Below are positions 9,821 to 18,241 of a stretch of 64,000 nucleotides of DNA, one piece after another (the first letter of the stretch is position 1; every line of letters begins with the position of its first letter). The stretch covers positions 1-64,000 of the forward strand of contig JBDHXF010000006.1 in NCBI GenBank assembly GCA_039810585.1. Reading direction: 5' to 3'. A program made the position numbers and the translations under genes. This stretch comes from JBBATK01 sp039810585 (lineage in GTDB: Bacteria; Bacteroidota; Ignavibacteria; Kapaibacteriales; NICIL-2). Below the pieces are notes generated by a model. That model ran no database searches. It was not told the DNA's origin and saw only the letters and a program-made list of their open reading frames with translations.

Positions 9821-9826
9821 GGGAGG
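9821..9826 (+). promoter_or_regulatory. Shine-Dalgarno site deciding a start
   Basis: GGGAGG lies 8 nt before ATG 9835. It favours this internal ATG over the upstream GTG 9784 and ATG 9802. Confidence 0.6.
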
Positions 9827-9834
9827 TGCGGCAC

Positions 9835-10704
9835 ATGCCTTCACTGCGTCCCGGAGATATTTTATCCTATTCTGCCGGAACTACCTCGAGCGCGGTCTCT
9901 CATTTTCGTGTGATCAATTCTGTCGATCAGTCTGCGAAGTACCAGTCCATTGTCGATACTCTGGGCATACAGAAGGGTGTACTCCCCTTTGTGATCAATG
10001 CCTATCCGGCAGCACTGGGGTCAGTACCCTTTGGTGTGATGATCGACAGCTATTTATCGATGAGTGTAATTCACCGCTCGCTGCGACTGTGTGCGCAGCA
10101 GCGTGGAGTGGCTATCATTATCGCGCAGCCTTTATTTGCTTTGCACATCATGGAACAATGCCGGCAATCGGCAATTGAACTTCCCATGTCCATATCCTTT
10201 GTGCTGCCCGGATATTATTGTCCGGTCTCCTTGGAAAATTATCTCCTTCAGCTCACTCGTGAATGTCGCTCGGCCGCCACTGTTCTCCATGCCTATGGAG
10301 TTGCGGAATTAGATGCTGCCATTTTGGTGGGAAAGCGTTTGGACGACGGCGTTATTGCCTATCAGCAGGTCTCATCAATTTGCGAACTTGAATCGACAGA
10401 TGGTGTGCTACATATCCGTCGTGACCAAACCCTCATCACACCGGGCGATCGCGCATTTCATCGGAGCGGTTATTGGATTATTGAGCAAGATCCTCAGCGC
10501 TTACATGCGAGCGTACGCCAAGAGTTAGATCAATGGGACGAGGCACAGTGGCGTCGCCGAACCGGATATCTTCTACGCAACGGCTCCTCGATGCTCTTCC
10601 AACTTCGCAGCCCATTCGCGGCCACTCAGAGCAACGAAATGGAACATTTCGAGTTCGCTCGTCGCAGCCTTATGGCCTGGAATTCCAAACCCGATTGGTC
10701 CTGA
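9835..10704 (+). CDS. Unrecognised protein, faintly like an acyl-adenylate-forming enzyme
   Basis: A 289-residue soluble protein with no signal peptide. I do not recognise the family with confidence. Two features recall LuxE/PaaK-type adenylating enzymes. One is an early 'LSYSAGTTSSAV' that resembles the Ser/Thr/Gly-rich phosphate loop (T-S-G-T-T-G). The other is a central 'AATVLHAYGVAELDAAI' resembling the 'YG.TE' motif. The length is close to the LuxE type, but the usual 'TGD' Asp and C-terminal Lys are not clear; 'ITPGDRAFHRSGYW' near residue 205 may be a relic. The start at ATG 9835 is set by GGGAGG 8 nt upstream. It stands alone between a regulator and a T9SS cargo gene. An unrelated fold remains possible. 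Confidence 0.6.
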   Translation: MPSLRPGDILSYSAGTTSSAVSHFRVINSVDQSAKYQSIVDTLGIQKGVLPFVINAYPAALGSVPFGVMIDSYLSMSVIHRSLRLCAQQRGVAIIIAQPLFALHIMEQCRQSAIELPMSISFVLPGYYCPVSLENYLLQLTRECRSAATVLHAYGVAELDAAILVGKRLDDGVIAYQQVSSICELESTDGVLHIRRDQTLITPGDRAFHRSGYWIIEQDPQRLHASVRQELDQWDEAQWRRRTGYLLRNGSSMLFQLRSPFAATQSNEMEHFEFARRSLMAWNSKPDWS

Positions 10705-11027
10705 CAACAGAACACACAGCATTGGGTATGCCGCTCTCGTGTGTGGATTCTGCCATTCCACCTCCGGTTTCGCCTCCACGGATTGACGTAAGCACGATCC
10801 CTTTTCGCTCTGTTAGGCGAGCATTTGCTCGACCATTGCCGTTTGGAGACTAGAATTTGAGATGCCGGAAGTCTCTCTCAGACCCTGATTCTTTGCGTTT
10901 TTTGCAAAAAACGACAATTGAGTACCTGCCCTAAGTTTCCGCCTCACAGGGAGTTGGTTCAGATTTTGCTATCAGACTCAAACTGAATATCTTAGCCCTG
11001 CGTGTTTTCCCATTCCCCGAGCGACAC
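10705..11027. other. Intergenic interval with small palindromes
   Basis: About 320 bp. It holds a perfect 18-bp palindrome CGTTTTTTGCAAAAAACG at 10896-10913 and a GCGAGC...GCTCG hairpin near 10818-10832, either of which could end transcription of the upstream gene. No coding signal is seen. Confidence 0.5.
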
Positions 11028-12053
11028 ATGCAACACTCTGTTCCTCATTCCCTGAAGTTGGATATTATCCGCTTCCTCATACCGGTTTTTTGCCTCTTCC
11101 TTTGGCAGAGCGGAAATGCCTATGCACAGGCGGATCGTTTCGACCCGGTGGCAGCGCTGCCTCAACAGAATGCCTTTATTGACACTGTCGCGCTGCTTTT
11201 TAATTACTCGGTTGCCTGCGATGGCTCGGTTGGAGTTCATAGTCCGGCATGGGTGAGCGTGAGTTCCATGTCCAAACACGGTATTGCGGGAGTGACTTTA
11301 AGTGCTGACAACTCTTTCAATTACGACTTCAGCGCCGACGTCATTACTTCGCATCGCTGGAATATTCGCCTCCAGGTTGACGACCCGGAACAAGATGCAA
11401 GCTTCACCCTTTGCGCCGTCGATAGCGCCGGTAACTCCACGTGTATTTCGAACAATTACCACGTTGTGAGGATGCAGTGCAGCCCGCGCAGCATTAATCT
11501 TGGAACACGCCACCTTAATTCAGCAGTCTCCTATCCGCTTCACGTCGTCAATCACGGAACCGGTACCGAAGAAATTGATGAGATCGAATTAAATCCGGAT
11601 GGCAATAAGGCCTTCTCGGTCTACGTTCCGGGTTTACCCTTAAGTCTTGCTCCGGGCGACAGTACCGTGCTGCCCATTATCATTACCTGCGCCGCCATCG
11701 GCACCTTTAACGATACCCTCAACGTTCGCCGTGGTCAATGCATTTCCGCTATGGGAATGCTCTCTGTGAACGTGACAATGGCAGACGAGGTCATGGATTC
11801 GGAGCTGTCGGATTTAACCCTGTTTCCCAACCCGGCAAACGATCATACGCTGCTCCGGTTCGACGATGTCGCCTCACTTCAGTCTGTCGAAGTGTATGAC
11901 GCTCTTTCTAAATGCGTCCTGCGTCGCTCCCTTTCCCAAGTCGCAGGTTCAGAATTATCCCTAGATCTGCGTGCCCTCGCTTCCGGTCAATACCGCTGCG
12001 TAGTCCACAGCGCACAAGGAATTCGCACGCTGCCGCTAAGTATCGTTCATTAA
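11028..12053 (+). CDS. Secreted anchor-D domain protein, T9SS cargo
   Basis: A 341-residue protein. The signal peptide has a long n-region and a hydrophobic core 'FLIPVFCLFLW' ending 'AYAQA'. A first beta-sandwich is followed by a choice-of-anchor-D repeat at about residues 150-245 ('INLGTRHLNSAVSYPLHVVN', 'LSLAPGDSTVLPIIITC'). A T9SS sorting domain follows from about residue 262 ('LTLFPNPANDHTLLRF', 'LASGQYRCVVHS'). It is probably delivered to the cell surface. Partner or ligand is unknown. The ATG lies just after 'GAGCGACAC' with only a weak ribosome-binding site. No operon partner is evident. Confidence 0.8.
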   Translation: MQHSVPHSLKLDIIRFLIPVFCLFLWQSGNAYAQADRFDPVAALPQQNAFIDTVALLFNYSVACDGSVGVHSPAWVSVSSMSKHGIAGVTLSADNSFNYDFSADVITSHRWNIRLQVDDPEQDASFTLCAVDSAGNSTCISNNYHVVRMQCSPRSINLGTRHLNSAVSYPLHVVNHGTGTEEIDEIELNPDGNKAFSVYVPGLPLSLAPGDSTVLPIIITCAAIGTFNDTLNVRRGQCISAMGMLSVNVTMADEVMDSELSDLTLFPNPANDHTLLRFDDVASLQSVEVYDALSKCVLRRSLSQVAGSELSLDLRALASGQYRCVVHSAQGIRTLPLSIVH

Positions 12054-12793
12054 TGATGTGGGTCTGACAAAGCTGCTCTATTGATGTATTATTCGCGCCG
12101 CGTTCCGCGCGCGCTTCGCAGCATGTACCGTTATCTCAATATCGTTTGATTTCTTTCAGCCTGCAGCGCGCGCATAAGTCTTTGCACTACCAACGTACTC
12201 CACACACAGCATGAGCTTGCGTGCATTGTACAGAAGTGACTGTGACTGGTAATAGAGTTGTGGGAGTGCGGATGTCGGACCCGGAGGTGATCGCTACGGT
12301 GTTGCTGTTGTGTCTTTGCTCAGCTTTTAGTCTTTAAAGCTCGGAGCAACACTCGCGGTACTCAAACCCGTACCGAGTGTGAAGAGACGTGTCAGCGTGT
12401 GCTCGCTGGGTAGCCATGTGCGACGAAGTCGCTTGGGATTCGAATGCTCCGGAGCGATACTCTCCATAACGCTCTCGGTCTCTATGTCCTGCGCCGTTAT
12501 CAATACGCCAGTATTTTCCATGATCATTGGTCCGTCCGTGGTTCCATTCATCTGCCGGTGCGTGCGTTGCATAGACGTTCGTGTGGTGATTCGAAACTCA
12601 TCATATACCGTACCAGATTTTCGGACGTTTGCAGGAAATATTGACAGTTCACAGAGCGGAAGTTCTCCACATCGATGTTCACTTTCACTCTTGTTCGAAG
12701 CCGGCGTTCTATGCAACGAGAGGACGGCAGTACTGCCGTCCTCTCGCTTACACTGACCTAGTGACGAGAAGCTCGTCCTTTGCTGCATGGAGC
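12054..12793. other. Intergenic interval between convergent genes
   Basis: About 740 bp between the anchor-D gene and nifJ. A GC-rich hairpin (GCGCCGCGTTCCGCGCGCGC, near 12093) and a perfect 30-bp palindrome at 12717-12746 are present. A 153-codon minus-strand frame (12327-12788) spans the palindrome and shows no recognisable domain, so it is not called. Confidence 0.5.
12717..12746 (-). terminator. Perfect 30-bp palindrome 48 bp after nifJ, probable 3' hairpin
   Basis: The arm CGAGAGGACGGCAGT is followed at once by its exact reverse complement, centred on AGTACT. It lies downstream of the nifJ stop. No U-tract follows on the minus strand, so it may act as an mRNA-stabilising 3' hairpin rather than a classical intrinsic terminator. 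Confidence 0.5.
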
Positions 12794-15700
12794 TTAGAGC
12801 TCACGGAGCATCTTCAAGCGTTCCCACTTGGATTTTAAATCCTCTCCGGCGTGTTCGAGGAAATGCTCTGCTGCATCGGGGTGTTGCTTGCGAATGACAT
12901 TGAAGCGGTTTTCCTGATACAAGAACTCTTCCAGTCCGATACTGGGATCCTTCGAATCCAAGCTGAAGCGCTTTCCTTTTTCCTTGAGCGGATTATAATG
13001 GAAGAGCTGCCAATAGCCGGAATTCACAGCGGCATCTTGCTGCGTGATACCACAGGCCATGTCATATCCGTGGGCGATACAGTGACTATAGGCGATAACC
13101 AGCGAAGGTCCCGGGAAGGCTTCCGCTTCCATGATGGTTCGAACCGTATGCGTATCGTTGGCACCAAAAGCGATCTGGGCGACATACACACCACCGTGTG
13201 CTATGGCTTGCCAAGCAAGATCCTTCTTCGATGTAGTCTTACCGTTGATCGAAAATTTGGCGCTGGCTCCCAGGGGCGAGGCTTTGGACTTTTGTCCGCC
13301 GGTGTTCGAGTACACCTCGGTATCCAACACCAGGATGTTTACGTTTTCACCGGTCGACAACACGTGATCTAAACCGCTGAAGCCGATGTCGTAAGCCCAA
13401 CCGTCTCCTCCGATAATCCACACCGATTTGCGTTCCAGGAACTCAGCCACTTGCAGTAATCGACGTGCATCAGGATGAGAGCTCTCGCGCAGAACTCGCT
13501 TCAGTTGATTGACGAGTTGTCGTTTCTTTTGGATGTCCGAGTCTGTTTGATCGGCAAGGTTCAGGATGCTGTCGGCTAATTCCACACCGACAGCTTCGCG
13601 AAGCGAACGAAGCAGCATTTCGGCCATGTCTCGCTTTTTGTCGGTAGCAAGCTTGATACCGAGACCAAATTCAGCGTTGTCCTCAAACAAGGAGTTTGCC
13701 CACGCTGGTCCACTCCCTTCTGCATTCGTTGTCCACGGAGTGGTTGGCAGATTGCCGCCAAAAATGGAACTGCATCCGGTTGCATTGGCTACAATCATGC
13801 GGTCACCAAAGAGCTGCGTGAGCAACTTGATGTACGGCGTTTCGCCGCAGCCACTGCACGCACCGCTGAATTCAAATAACGGCTCTAAGAATTGCGATCC
13901 TTTTACCGAGCTGTGATTGACACGATCGCGATCCAGATCGGGAAGCGAAAGGAAGAAGTCCCAGTTGTCACGCTCGCTGTCCTTCAGCGGGAGTTGGTCT
14001 ACCATGTTGATGGCTTTGTGTCCCTTATCGGTTTTGCTTTCGATCGGACAAACCTCCACGCAGAGACGACAGCCCGTGCAATCTTCCACCGATACTTGCA
14101 GGGTGTACACTTCCTCTTCGCGATGGAACTCCTTACCAACCGGCGTGTGATGCTTAAAGGTTGTCGGTGCAGTCTCGAGCAGTGATTTGTCGTACACCTT
14201 GCATCGAATAGCAGCATGCGGACAGACCAAGAAGCACTTTCCACACTGTGAGCAGATATCCGCATCCCACACCGGAACTTCATCGGCAATGTTGCGCTTT
14301 TCCCACTTGGTAGTTCCTGACGGAAAGGTTCCATCGACCGGAAATGCGCTCACCGGCAGGTCGTCACCCTCGCCGGCAATAATCTTCCCGAGCACGTGCT
14401 GTACAAAATCAGGCGCAGTGCCGTGTATGGCTTCTTCGCCGCTCTTGTCGCCAATGGGCAAGTTGCTATAATCAATCTCGAACAGATTTTCCAGGGTCTT
14501 GTCCACCGCTTCAAAGTTCTTTTGGACTACCTTCTCGCCCTTTCGACCATAGGTATCCTGTATCGCGTCCTTAATACGCTGGATTGCTTCCGCACGCGGC
14601 AGAATGCCGCTGATCGCAAAGAAACAGGTTTGCAGGATGGTATTGATGCGTGATCCCATCTCCGTATCACGAGCCACCTTCGAGGCGTTGATCACATAGA
14701 AGTGCAGCTTCTTGTGCTTGATCTCCTCCTGAATGGTGCGCGGAAGTTCTTCCCACACACGTTCGTGACTATAAGGCGTGTTTAACAGAAACACTGCACC
14801 GTCCTCAGCATCCTTCAACACATCGTACTTTTCGAGATAATGGAAGTGATGACAAGCAATGAAGTTTGCAGAATTAATGAGGTAGGTGGAGTCGATGAGC
14901 TTTTTGCCAAAGCGTAAGTGCGAAACCGTCAGTGAACCCGACTTCTTGGAGTCGTACACAAAGTAGCCTTGCACAAAGTTGTCCGTCGTGTCGCCAATAA
15001 TCTTAATCGAGTTCTTGTTGGCACTCACTGTGCCGTCGGCACCTAATCCAAAGAACAGGCCGCGGAATAAGTGTTGTTTTTCGAGTGAGAAGCTCTTGTC
15101 AACAGGCAGACTGCGATGCGTCACGTCGTCCTCAATCCCAACTGTAAAGTGATTCCTCGGTTGTGAAAGACTCAGCTCGTTGAAGATGGCGAGCACCATG
15201 GCGGGATTGAATTCCTTCGACGCTAAACCGTAACGACCACCCACAACCCGCGGAATCGGACGAGCCGCTTGACCATTGCCTGCACTACTTTCCGGACTGT
15301 ACTCGTGCAATGCATTGAGCACATCCTGATAAAGAGGTTCGCCGATTGCCCCTGCATCCTTGCAGCGATCCATCACGGCGATGTTCTTCACCGTGTGTGG
15401 CAGTTTGTGTAAGAACGATTGGAGCGGGAAAGGACGATAGAGATGAATGTTAACCACACCCACTTTCTCTCCATTCGCGCATAAGTAGTCCACCGTTTCC
15501 TTCACGGCTCCTGTGGCTGAACCCATAATGACAATGACACGGTCGGCATCGTCCGCACCGTGGTAAGAAACTAATTCGTAGTGTCGTCCGCTTAACTCCC
15601 CGAAACGCTGCATGCTTTGCTCTACCAGTTCGGGTACCACTTCGTAGTACTTGTTGGCTGCTTCACGACTTTGAAAGAACACATCCGGATTTTGAGCCGT

Positions 15701-16408
15701 GCCTCTAATAAAGGGATGTTCCGGATTGAGCGCCCGACGTCGGTGCGCTGCCACATCATCCTCGTAAATCATCGCCCTGATCTGATCATCCGGAATCATG
15801 CTGACCATGTTCAATTCATGCGATGTACGGAAACCATCGAAGATGTTGAGAAAGGGAACCCGTGCTCGTAGCGTAGTCGCGGTTGCAATCAAGGCCATGT
15901 CCATTGCTTCTTGCGGGTTGTTGCCAAAGAGCATGGCAAAACCTGTAGAGCGAACCGCCATCACGTCGCTGTGATCACCAAAAATGGAGAGCGCGTGAGT
16001 AGCCACCGTACGAGCGGCAATGTGGAACACTGTTGGCGTAAGCTCGCCCGCGATCTTGTACATATTGGGAATCATCAACAGCAGACCCTGCGATGAGGTA
16101 AAGGTAGACGACAACGCTCCACCTTGTAATGAACCATGAACCGCACCTGCTGCTCCCGCTTCACTTTGCATTTCAATGATACGAGGGACCTGTCCGTAGA
16201 TGTTCTCCACGCCCTCGCCCGACCACTCGTCACAATGCTCACCCATGCCCGATGAGGGTGTAATGGGGTAAATCGCACAGACTTCCGAGGTTTTGTAGGC
16301 TATCCATGAGGCGGCTTCATTGCCGTCCATAATCGACAAGTGCTCCGTTTTGCCTTGCGCCTGTTCGATAGTCGACGCAGCCGGAATGCTTTCCAGTTCC
16401 TTGTTCAT
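12794..16408 (-). CDS. nifJ: Pyruvate:ferredoxin (flavodoxin) oxidoreductase, single-chain
   Basis: A 1204-residue protein of normal length for the homodimeric enzyme. It oxidatively decarboxylates pyruvate with CoA to acetyl-CoA and CO2, reducing ferredoxin or flavodoxin, and works in reverse in some carbon-fixing relatives. Domains in order: domain I with 'SEVCAIYPITPSSGMGE' near residue 45; the gamma-like domain ('IKIIGDTTDNFVQGYFVYDSKKSG'); and a two-[4Fe-4S] ferredoxin domain with Cys clusters CSQCGKC near 719 and CTGCRLCVEVC near 778. The TPP domain carries the 'CSGCGETPY' Cys near 850, 'GGDGWAYDIGFSGLDH' near 1003 and 'EVYSNTGGQ' for Mg-TPP. AGGAG lies 5 nt before the ATG. The gene seems monocistronic, with a palindrome after its stop. 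It fits a cell living at low oxygen. Confidence 0.97.
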   Translation of the reverse strand: MNKELESIPAASTIEQAQGKTEHLSIMDGNEAASWIAYKTSEVCAIYPITPSSGMGEHCDEWSGEGVENIYGQVPRIIEMQSEAGAAGAVHGSLQGGALSSTFTSSQGLLLMIPNMYKIAGELTPTVFHIAARTVATHALSIFGDHSDVMAVRSTGFAMLFGNNPQEAMDMALIATATTLRARVPFLNIFDGFRTSHELNMVSMIPDDQIRAMIYEDDVAAHRRRALNPEHPFIRGTAQNPDVFFQSREAANKYYEVVPELVEQSMQRFGELSGRHYELVSYHGADDADRVIVIMGSATGAVKETVDYLCANGEKVGVVNIHLYRPFPLQSFLHKLPHTVKNIAVMDRCKDAGAIGEPLYQDVLNALHEYSPESSAGNGQAARPIPRVVGGRYGLASKEFNPAMVLAIFNELSLSQPRNHFTVGIEDDVTHRSLPVDKSFSLEKQHLFRGLFFGLGADGTVSANKNSIKIIGDTTDNFVQGYFVYDSKKSGSLTVSHLRFGKKLIDSTYLINSANFIACHHFHYLEKYDVLKDAEDGAVFLLNTPYSHERVWEELPRTIQEEIKHKKLHFYVINASKVARDTEMGSRINTILQTCFFAISGILPRAEAIQRIKDAIQDTYGRKGEKVVQKNFEAVDKTLENLFEIDYSNLPIGDKSGEEAIHGTAPDFVQHVLGKIIAGEGDDLPVSAFPVDGTFPSGTTKWEKRNIADEVPVWDADICSQCGKCFLVCPHAAIRCKVYDKSLLETAPTTFKHHTPVGKEFHREEEVYTLQVSVEDCTGCRLCVEVCPIESKTDKGHKAINMVDQLPLKDSERDNWDFFLSLPDLDRDRVNHSSVKGSQFLEPLFEFSGACSGCGETPYIKLLTQLFGDRMIVANATGCSSIFGGNLPTTPWTTNAEGSGPAWANSLFEDNAEFGLGIKLATDKKRDMAEMLLRSLREAVGVELADSILNLADQTDSDIQKKRQLVNQLKRVLRESSHPDARRLLQVAEFLERKSVWIIGGDGWAYDIGFSGLDHVLSTGENVNILVLDTEVYSNTGGQKSKASPLGASAKFSINGKTTSKKDLAWQAIAHGGVYVAQIAFGANDTHTVRTIMEAEAFPGPSLVIAYSHCIAHGYDMACGITQQDAAVNSGYWQLFHYNPLKEKGKRFSLDSKDPSIGLEEFLYQENRFNVIRKQHPDAAEHFLEHAGEDLKSKWERLKMLREL

Positions 16409-16830
16409 TTTCGCTCCTAAAGATTGATGCCGTCAATCGTTGTTTGTGGGGTCTGTAAATCAGACTACTTACTCTAAAATACAGCGCGAAAATGTTTTTC
16501 CACAGAAAAAAAGATAATTTTGTCCACTTTTCATGCGCGGATGGCAACCTCTGCCCCCTCTTATCTGCAAGTAGATGTTTTAATTTGACTTATCCGCTTC
16601 ATTCTCTGTCAGCTACACGGCAATCCCGGCTGCCCCTTGTGCCGGTGTTGTCCTCGCCAACGCAGCGACAACGCGACGCTGAGTCGTGGATTAAACTCCC
16701 AAGTGCTTTTTGTCTTCAAAGAACTGTTGGGACGTCGGTGATCGAAACTAGTAACCCTTAAGACGAGCTACGAGATGGCAAATCAGTAAGTGCTGCTCGT
16801 AATTGTTCCAACCGCGCTTCATCCAGTATT
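16409..16830. other. Intergenic interval between divergent genes
   Basis: About 420 bp. The part next to nifJ (16430-16520) is AT-rich and is the likely promoter region of that gene. TTTTCCACA and TTGTCCACT at 16496-16528 resemble degenerate DnaA boxes but are not exact. No gene is seen in the rest. Confidence 0.45.
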
Positions 16831-17484
16831 GTGGACAGGCGTATCTCCGAAATCAACACCACTGCCATGGATACTGCACTCGAGATTCTCAAACTGATAG
16901 TGGTGATTGGCTACGTTGCCTCCACGATTCCCGTTGACAATAGTGAAACGCACGTCGGTCAACCACCGGATGTGAGCGCACAACGACTCGTGCTGGCCGG
17001 CGACGTCCATTGTTATGGTTGTGAGTCATCGCCGGATGGAATCCTGCACATCGAACACTCGAGCGATGTTGCCACGCTTACCATGCAAATACGAAACCTG
17101 AGCGACAGCATCGTGTATCTTGATGAAACAGAAACACGCCTGTCGATCGACACAACCGTGTACAACGCTACGGAATGGATGACCAGCCTGCACTCGTCAA
17201 CCTACGCTCCTCAATCGAGTCGGCGTTTGCTTCCGCATTGCAGCTATGCTATCTCGGTATCACAGGTGCTCGAACCATTGGTCGATTCCGCATATGTGAT
17301 GTCTGCCGAACGTCTCGCTAGCGGAGATACAACTGACGCAGATACGGTGCTCAATGAGGAACTGTCATATGCGAGAAATACCGGACTGCTCCTGTCCATT
17401 GCCTACCGATTACCATCCGACTCATCGAATCGTATGTTCAAGAGTCTCTATCTCTCCCCCACTCTCCATTCTGAAAATCGATAG
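16831..17484 (+). CDS. Small membrane-anchored or secreted protein, unknown
   Basis: A 217-residue frame from GTG 16831. A second candidate start is ATG 16867 (MDTALEILKLIVVIGYVAS), which would place a hydrophobic anchor at the very N-terminus. Neither has a clear Shine-Dalgarno site. After the anchor comes a C-Y-G-C motif ('GDVHCYGCESSPDG'). A beta-rich stretch ('IRNLSDSIVYLDETETRL') looks like the strand-turn-strand of an anchor-type sandwich. The gene lies 9 bp upstream of a second small envelope protein with a similar C-x-x-C followed by a similar strand pattern, so the two are probably co-transcribed and possibly paralogous. I recognise no family. Confidence 0.6.
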   Translation: MDRRISEINTTAMDTALEILKLIVVIGYVASTIPVDNSETHVGQPPDVSAQRLVLAGDVHCYGCESSPDGILHIEHSSDVATLTMQIRNLSDSIVYLDETETRLSIDTTVYNATEWMTSLHSSTYAPQSSRRLLPHCSYAISVSQVLEPLVDSAYVMSAERLASGDTTDADTVLNEELSYARNTGLLLSIAYRLPSDSSNRMFKSLYLSPTLHSENR

Positions 17485-17493
17485 GGTACAGCC

Positions 17494-18099
17494 ATGCAAC
17501 GAATTCGACGACACACAAACGCACTCATCATTGCCCTGTTGGGTGTTCTGTGCAGCACACTCATCGTGTCGCTTGAGTCATGCAGCGGAAATTTCTGGAC
17601 CTACCGCAGCTCCGTTTCCTGCCGGGAGTGCGGTTGTACAAGCGACTCCATGCTATCGGTGCACGTGATGAAATCAAGCTCGCACGACGTCCTTGTCCTC
17701 TCCAATCCCGGATCGCAACCGGTTGTGGTTGATTTTGATAGCAGCACGATGAGAGACGGTCCGTTTTCCCTTCACCAGAAATTCCTCGACGCACAGGATG
17801 AGCACGAGCATAGGGGTCAGTGCGTTCTCAAGACCCACGATAGTATTCAATTCTCGCTGCGTCAGCTCTTTGCTCCACCGCCACATCTCAGGGATTCAGA
17901 GCGAGTGCGGATGCACTACGTACGGCCCGGACAAAATCATGAGGACGTTCGTCAAATGCAACTCTCCGCCGAAGAGACTCGCTTACATACTGTGGATGTC
18001 ATTTTCGTCTACCACGGTGTCGACAACCCCGACATGCACGAGCTGCAAATTCAACTCTACCCCGATAGCGTGTACATCGCCCGAGAAGCCGCGCGCTAA
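17494..18099 (+). CDS. Small putative lipoprotein, unknown
   Basis: A 201-residue protein. A basic n-region and the hydrophobic core 'ALIIALLGVLCSTLIVSL' end at 'LESC', a plausible lipobox. A Cys cluster 'SCRECGCTSDS' follows, then strands such as 'VLVLSNPGSQPVVVDFDSS'. The C-terminal half is rich in His and Asp. AGGG overlapping the upstream stop codon lies 7 nt before the ATG, which supports translation coupled to the preceding gene. Together with that gene it lies just upstream of the TonB receptor/DUF4249 pair, but the 140-bp gap argues against a single operon. Function is unknown. Confidence 0.65.
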   Translation: MQRIRRHTNALIIALLGVLCSTLIVSLESCSGNFWTYRSSVSCRECGCTSDSMLSVHVMKSSSHDVLVLSNPGSQPVVVDFDSSTMRDGPFSLHQKFLDAQDEHEHRGQCVLKTHDSIQFSLRQLFAPPPHLRDSERVRMHYVRPGQNHEDVRQMQLSAEETRLHTVDVIFVYHGVDNPDMHELQIQLYPDSVYIAREAAR

Positions 18100-18241
18100 A
18101 CGCTTTGCAGCGAGATGAACTTCTTTGTTGTAACACTGTTCACTAAAAATTGTTAGTGCTGCTGTATTATGCCTGCGCGCTATGCAACGTCGTAACAGCA
18201 CAACGGCACGAAGGAAATTGAGATTAGAGGGCAGATTGCTT

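Larger units (their letters stand above)
8693..9834. other. Gene-poor interval
   Basis: Apart from the 20-bp repeat and the doubtful frameshifted small gene, nothing convincing is seen. A short hairpin (TGCGAC...GTCGCA, about 9460-9480) and an AT-rich stretch at 9600-9730 precede the next gene and may carry its promoter. Confidence 0.5.

Noticed and set aside
12327..12788. 153-codon minus-strand reading frame after nifJ
   Set aside because: It spans a perfect 30-bp palindrome, has no recognisable domain or good start site, and its composition looks like random translation.
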